Positions 6,063-9,149 of a stretch of DNA of 9,149 bases are shown here, piece by piece. The stretch covers positions 56,113 through 65,261 of the forward strand of contig NZ_DCAO01000012.1 of assembly GCF_002311515.1 (NCBI RefSeq), written 5' to 3'. Numbering within the stretch: the stretch's first letter is position 1; the number at the start of each line of letters is the position of its first letter. The translations under genes and the position numbers were made by a program. The notes beneath the pieces were generated by a model that did not search any database, was not told the DNA's origin, and saw nothing but the letters and a program-made list of their open reading frames with translations. The stretch comes from Thalassospira sp. UBA1131. Lineage in GTDB: Bacteria; Pseudomonadota; Alphaproteobacteria; Rhodospirillales; Thalassospiraceae.

Positions 6063-7568
6063 ATGGCCATGTCCACTTTGCAGCAACCAGATATCGAACC
6101 CAAAAACGTCCCGCACATCGTCGACGAAGGCGATTATGATGAAGTCCCGCTTTATAAAAAGCGCGACAAAGTCTATCCGAAGCGCGTCTCAGGACGTTTC
6201 CGGAACCTGAAGTGGTTTGCGCTGATTGCACTTCTGGGCATTTACTGGGTCGTGCCTTGGCTGCGCTGGGATCGTGGGCCAAGCGCACCGGATCAGGCCG
6301 TTCTGATCGATATGGATCTGGGGCGTGCCTATTTCTTCTTTATCGAAATCTGGCCGCAGGAAGTCTATTACATCACCGGCATCCTGATCATGGCGGCTGT
6401 GGGCTTGTTCCTTGCAACGTCCTTGTTCGGGCGTATCTGGTGCGGCTATGCCTGCCCGCAAACGGTGTGGACCGACCTGTTCATGTTGGTGGAACGCTAT
6501 ATTCAGGGTGACCGCAACGCGCGTGTCCGCCTCGACAAATCGAAATGGACACTGGAAAAAATCTGGAAAATCAGTGCAACGCATCTGGCATGGATCGTCA
6601 TTTCCATGGCGACCGGTGGTGCTTTTGTCCTTTATTTCCACGACGCTCCGACCGTGATGGTCGATATCTTCACCGCCAATGCCACCTTTGGCACTTATGT
6701 CACCATCGCATTCCTGACCGGCTCGACTTACCTTCTGGCAGGCTGGGCACGTGAACAGGTTTGCACCTATATGTGCCCGTGGCCGCGCTTCCAGTCCGCC
6801 ATGCTTGATGATGAAAGCATGATCGTCACCTATGAAAGCTGGCGCGGTGAAACGCGTGGTCCGATCAAACGTAAAAACCTTGTGCGCGGCGAAGTGCCAG
6901 AAACCGGCCACTGTATCGACTGCCACGCCTGCGTGAATGTTTGCCCGACCGGTATCGATATCCGCGACGGCTTGCAACTGGAGTGCATTGGCTGTGGGCT
7001 GTGCATCGATGCCTGCAACGAGATGATGGACAAGGTCGGATTCCCGCGCGATCTGGTTCGGTTCGACTCGGTCCAGAACTCCCAGCTTCGTTCACAGGGC
7101 AAGGCGACCCGCGTGCGCATCATTCGCCCGCGCACAATCTTCTATTCATTGCTGCTGGTGATCATTGCCGTGGTCATGATGTTTGGTCTGGCCAACCGTT
7201 CGGTGCTTGAACTCAATGTTCTGCGCGACCGCAACCCGCTGTTCGTCGCCCTGTCTGATGGTGACGTGCGCAACGGCTATACCCTTAAGGTTCTCAACAA
7301 GGAACAGGCAGAAAAAACCTATGTTCTGTCGCTTGAAGGAATTGACGCAACTGATTTCCAGATCATCGGCCTGACCCCGAACCAGGACGGCACCTATGAT
7401 CTGGACGTGGCCCCGGACCGGGTCGGAAGTTTCCGTGTCTTTGTGGCAGCGGATCCCCAAACACTTGATGGTAAATCGACACCATTTGAATTCACGGTGA
7501 CCGATAAGGAAACCGGCAATACCGAAACATATGATACAGTGTTCGCCGGTCCGGAAAACGACCGCTGA
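6063..7568 (+). CDS. ccoG: Cytochrome oxidase assembly iron-sulfur protein CcoG (FixG/RdxA)
   Basis: CcoG is a membrane iron-sulfur protein needed for cbb3 biogenesis. Work on the family links it to reduction of Cu(II) to Cu(I) for copper delivery to the oxidase. The protein is 501 residues. Membrane helices lie near 50-68, 102-121, 173-192, 208-228 and 357-377. Between them are cysteine pairs WCGYACPQ (Cys127, Cys131) and CTYMCPWPRFQ (Cys234, Cys238). A ferredoxin-like domain has two 4Fe-4S motifs: Cys284/287/290/294 (CIDCHACVNVCPTG) and Cys308/311/314/318 (CIGCGLCIDAC). The last 120 residues form a predicted extracytoplasmic beta-rich domain (FixG C-terminal type). The ATG at 6063 has AGG eight bases upstream; an in-frame ATG at 6069 is an alternative. 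It heads ccoGHI, behind FNR-type box 3. Confidence 0.97.
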   Translation: MAMSTLQQPDIEPKNVPHIVDEGDYDEVPLYKKRDKVYPKRVSGRFRNLKWFALIALLGIYWVVPWLRWDRGPSAPDQAVLIDMDLGRAYFFFIEIWPQEVYYITGILIMAAVGLFLATSLFGRIWCGYACPQTVWTDLFMLVERYIQGDRNARVRLDKSKWTLEKIWKISATHLAWIVISMATGGAFVLYFHDAPTVMVDIFTANATFGTYVTIAFLTGSTYLLAGWAREQVCTYMCPWPRFQSAMLDDESMIVTYESWRGETRGPIKRKNLVRGEVPETGHCIDCHACVNVCPTGIDIRDGLQLECIGCGLCIDACNEMMDKVGFPRDLVRFDSVQNSQLRSQGKATRVRIIRPRTIFYSLLLVIIAVVMMFGLANRSVLELNVLRDRNPLFVALSDGDVRNGYTLKVLNKEQAEKTYVLSLEGIDATDFQIIGLTPNQDGTYDLDVAPDRVGSFRVFVAADPQTLDGKSTPFEFTVTDKETGNTETYDTVFAGPENDR

Positions 7569-7600
7569 TCGCAGACGCGTTTCAGTTCAGGAGACAAGAT

Positions 7601-8119
7601 ATGGCAATGCAGATGACATCACCTTCCACAGATCAGAATGGCCCGCGCAAGTCGGATCGCTGGATTCCGTGGTATTTTGTCGGCGGCTTCGCCGTCATGC
7701 TGATTGCCAATATCTCGCTGATCACGTTTTCGATGACCAGCTGGAATGGTCTTGTGACCAAACATGCCTTCGAAGAGGGCAACAACTATAACGCGGCCAT
7801 TTCCGGTGCTGCCCGTCAGGAAGAACTTGGCTGGCGCAGCAAGCTTAGTGTCGATGGTGTCATTGATCAAAACGGCACCATCACCGTCCTGTTCCGCGAC
7901 AAAGATTCCAACCCGATCACCGGGGCGAAAATGTCCATTGTGATGTCGCGGGCGGATCGTGATGATCTTGATACCACCATCGCGATGGCCGAAATCGCAC
8001 CGGGTGAATATCGTGCAAGTGCTGCCTTCCCGGTTTATGGTCGTTGGCAATTGCGCACCGTCGCCAACGCGATGGGGGATGATTATCAAACTGTCGAGTA
8101 TGTCGTCGTAAATCCATGA
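7601..8119 (+). CDS. ccoH: cbb3 oxidase assembly protein CcoH (FixH family)
   Basis: CcoH (FixH) is a small membrane protein required for assembly and stability of the cbb3 complex, where it contacts the oxidase subunits. The protein is 172 residues. A polar N-terminus leads to one membrane helix (about 22-45, starting IPWYFVGGFAVML), then the FixH-typical segment TKHAFEEGNNYNAAI (53-67). The rest is a beta-rich extracytoplasmic domain of about 100 residues with an immunoglobulin-like strand pattern. AGGAG (7589-7593) lies seven bases before the ATG. The gap after ccoG is 32 bp. The stop TGA overlaps the ccoI start in ATGA, implying translational coupling. Confidence 0.93.
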   Translation: MAMQMTSPSTDQNGPRKSDRWIPWYFVGGFAVMLIANISLITFSMTSWNGLVTKHAFEEGNNYNAAISGAARQEELGWRSKLSVDGVIDQNGTITVLFRDKDSNPITGAKMSIVMSRADRDDLDTTIAMAEIAPGEYRASAAFPVYGRWQLRTVANAMGDDYQTVEYVVVNP

Positions 8120-9149
8120 ACGTCGCCCTTCAGCCCTGTCGCCATTGCGGCGAGCCGGTGACAGCCATGTCACCTGCCGCACCCGACTTTTGTTGTGCCG
8201 GGTGTGCTGGCGCCTTTGAGCTCTTGGGCGAAATGGGGCTGACATCCTATTACAACCGACGCGCAATCGATCCCAAGGTCCGGGCCCTTCGCCCGGACGA
8301 AGACGAAATCGCAAGCTTTGATTTCACCGAACTGGCCAGCACCGATACTGACGGCCATCATCATCTGAACCTGATGGTCGACGGCATCCATTGCGCTGCC
8401 TGTGTCTGGCTGATCGAAACCCTGTTGCAACGAAACAGTGCCGTATTGCAGGCCCGCGTCAATATGACGACACGCCGCCTGCGCCTGAGCTGGCAGGGTG
8501 AAGTCGCCGATATCGAAGACATCATTCGCCCGGTGATGCAGATGGGCTATCGCCTGATCCCGTTTGATCCGGCTGCCCTTGAACAGGCGACAACATCGCG
8601 CAACAAGGAATTGCTGCGCTGTCTGGCGGTTGCTGGGTTTGCAGCGGGCAATGTGATGTTGCTGTCGGTCTCGGTCTGGGCCGGATATTTTCAGGGCATG
8701 GGCGGGGCGACCCGCGATCTGTTTCACTGGATATCGGCCCTGATCGCACTGCCCGCCGCGGCCTATGCCGGATTGCCGTTTTATCGATCCGCCCTTGGCG
8801 CCATTCGCAATCGCCGGGTCAATATGGATGTGCCGATCAGTCTGGGCGTGATTCTGGCACTTGGCATGAGTTTGGCACAAACCATTCGCGGCGAACCGCA
8901 TGCCTATTTCGACAGTGCGATTACCCTTTTATTCTTCCTGCTGATCGGGCGCTATCTTGATGGTCGTGCACGCGGGCAGGCGCGCTCGGCGGCTGAACAT
9001 CTTCTGTCGCTGAATGCCCGCTCGATCACCGTGATTGAACCTGATGGCACGCGACGTCTGATCGCACCGCAAAAGGCCACACCGGGCATGATCGTTCTGG
9101 CTGCGGCCGGTGAACGGATCGGCATCGACGGCAAGGTGATCGACGGCCA
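8116..9149 (+). CDS. ccoI: Copper-transporting P1B-type ATPase CcoI (FixI), N-terminal part
   Basis: CcoI is a heavy-metal P-type ATPase that exports copper across the membrane for the CuB site of cbb3 oxidase. The first 344 residues are present; the right edge cuts the gene in the actuator domain, before the phosphorylated DKTGT and the ATP-binding domain, so those cannot be checked. Visible parts in order are: a cysteine-rich N-terminal module (Cys8, Cys11, Cys26, Cys27, Cys30, with CRHCG and FCCAGC) typical of FixI-type pumps; a heavy-metal-associated domain with GIHCAACVW (Cys93, Cys96); membrane helices near 170-192, 204-226, 238-256 and 264-281; and the start of the actuator domain (about 296 on, with ATPGMIVLAAAGERIGIDG). 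The start overlaps the ccoH stop by 4 bp. Confidence 0.96.
   Translation, partial: MNVALQPCRHCGEPVTAMSPAAPDFCCAGCAGAFELLGEMGLTSYYNRRAIDPKVRALRPDEDEIASFDFTELASTDTDGHHHLNLMVDGIHCAACVWLIETLLQRNSAVLQARVNMTTRRLRLSWQGEVADIEDIIRPVMQMGYRLIPFDPAALEQATTSRNKELLRCLAVAGFAAGNVMLLSVSVWAGYFQGMGGATRDLFHWISALIALPAAAYAGLPFYRSALGAIRNRRVNMDVPISLGVILALGMSLAQTIRGEPHAYFDSAITLLFFLLIGRYLDGRARGQARSAAEHLLSLNARSITVIEPDGTRRLIAPQKATPGMIVLAAAGERIGIDGKVIDG

Noticed and set aside
1..9149. A hidden novel system, mobile element, CRISPR array or RNA gene
   Set aside because: Coding genes fill nearly all the sequence, and all but one are recognised housekeeping or cbb3 oxidase genes. I saw no array-like repeats, terminal inverted repeats, transposase or tRNA-like cloverleaf.

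Overview
This window looks like ordinary chromosome from an alphaproteobacterium. The gene content and protein sequences fit the Rhodospirillales, and Thalassospira-like organisms are a plausible match. That placement comes from remembered protein character and gene order, not a database search. The centre is a complete cbb3-type cytochrome c oxidase locus, a high-affinity terminal oxidase for microaerobic respiration, together with most of its assembly genes.

Layout. Positions 1-2062 hold three genes on the minus strand: the N-terminal part of pgk (cut by the window edge), dapF, and a small degenerate GNAT-like protein of unknown function. Positions 2063-2465 are a divergent control region without a gene. 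It carries two FNR/FixK-type palindromes, one placed for the leftward unknown gene and one for the rightward oxidase operon. Positions 2466-5749 are ccoN-ccoO-ccoQ-ccoP, packed with 14-15 bp gaps and each preceded by a purine-rich ribosome binding site. A strong intrinsic terminator follows at about 5788-5823. A second gene-free region (5750-6062) carries a third, slightly imperfect FNR-type box. Then come ccoG, ccoH and the first 344 codons of ccoI, which runs off the right edge. ccoH and ccoI overlap by 4 bp.

How it works together. CcoN is the catalytic subunit (hemes b and b3, CuB). CcoO (mono-heme) and CcoP (di-heme) are membrane-anchored c-type cytochromes that feed it electrons, and CcoQ is the small stabilising subunit. 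CcoG, CcoH and CcoI serve copper supply and assembly; ccoS would be expected beyond the right edge. All three inferred promoters place an FNR-type palindrome centred 41.5 bp upstream of a predicted start of transcription, the classical class II activation geometry. This suggests oxygen-responsive co-control of the oxidase, its assembly genes and the unknown gene.

I found no mobile element, CRISPR array, tRNA, rRNA or novel multi-gene system. The least explained item is the GNAT-like gene divergent from ccoN with its own apparent FNR box.
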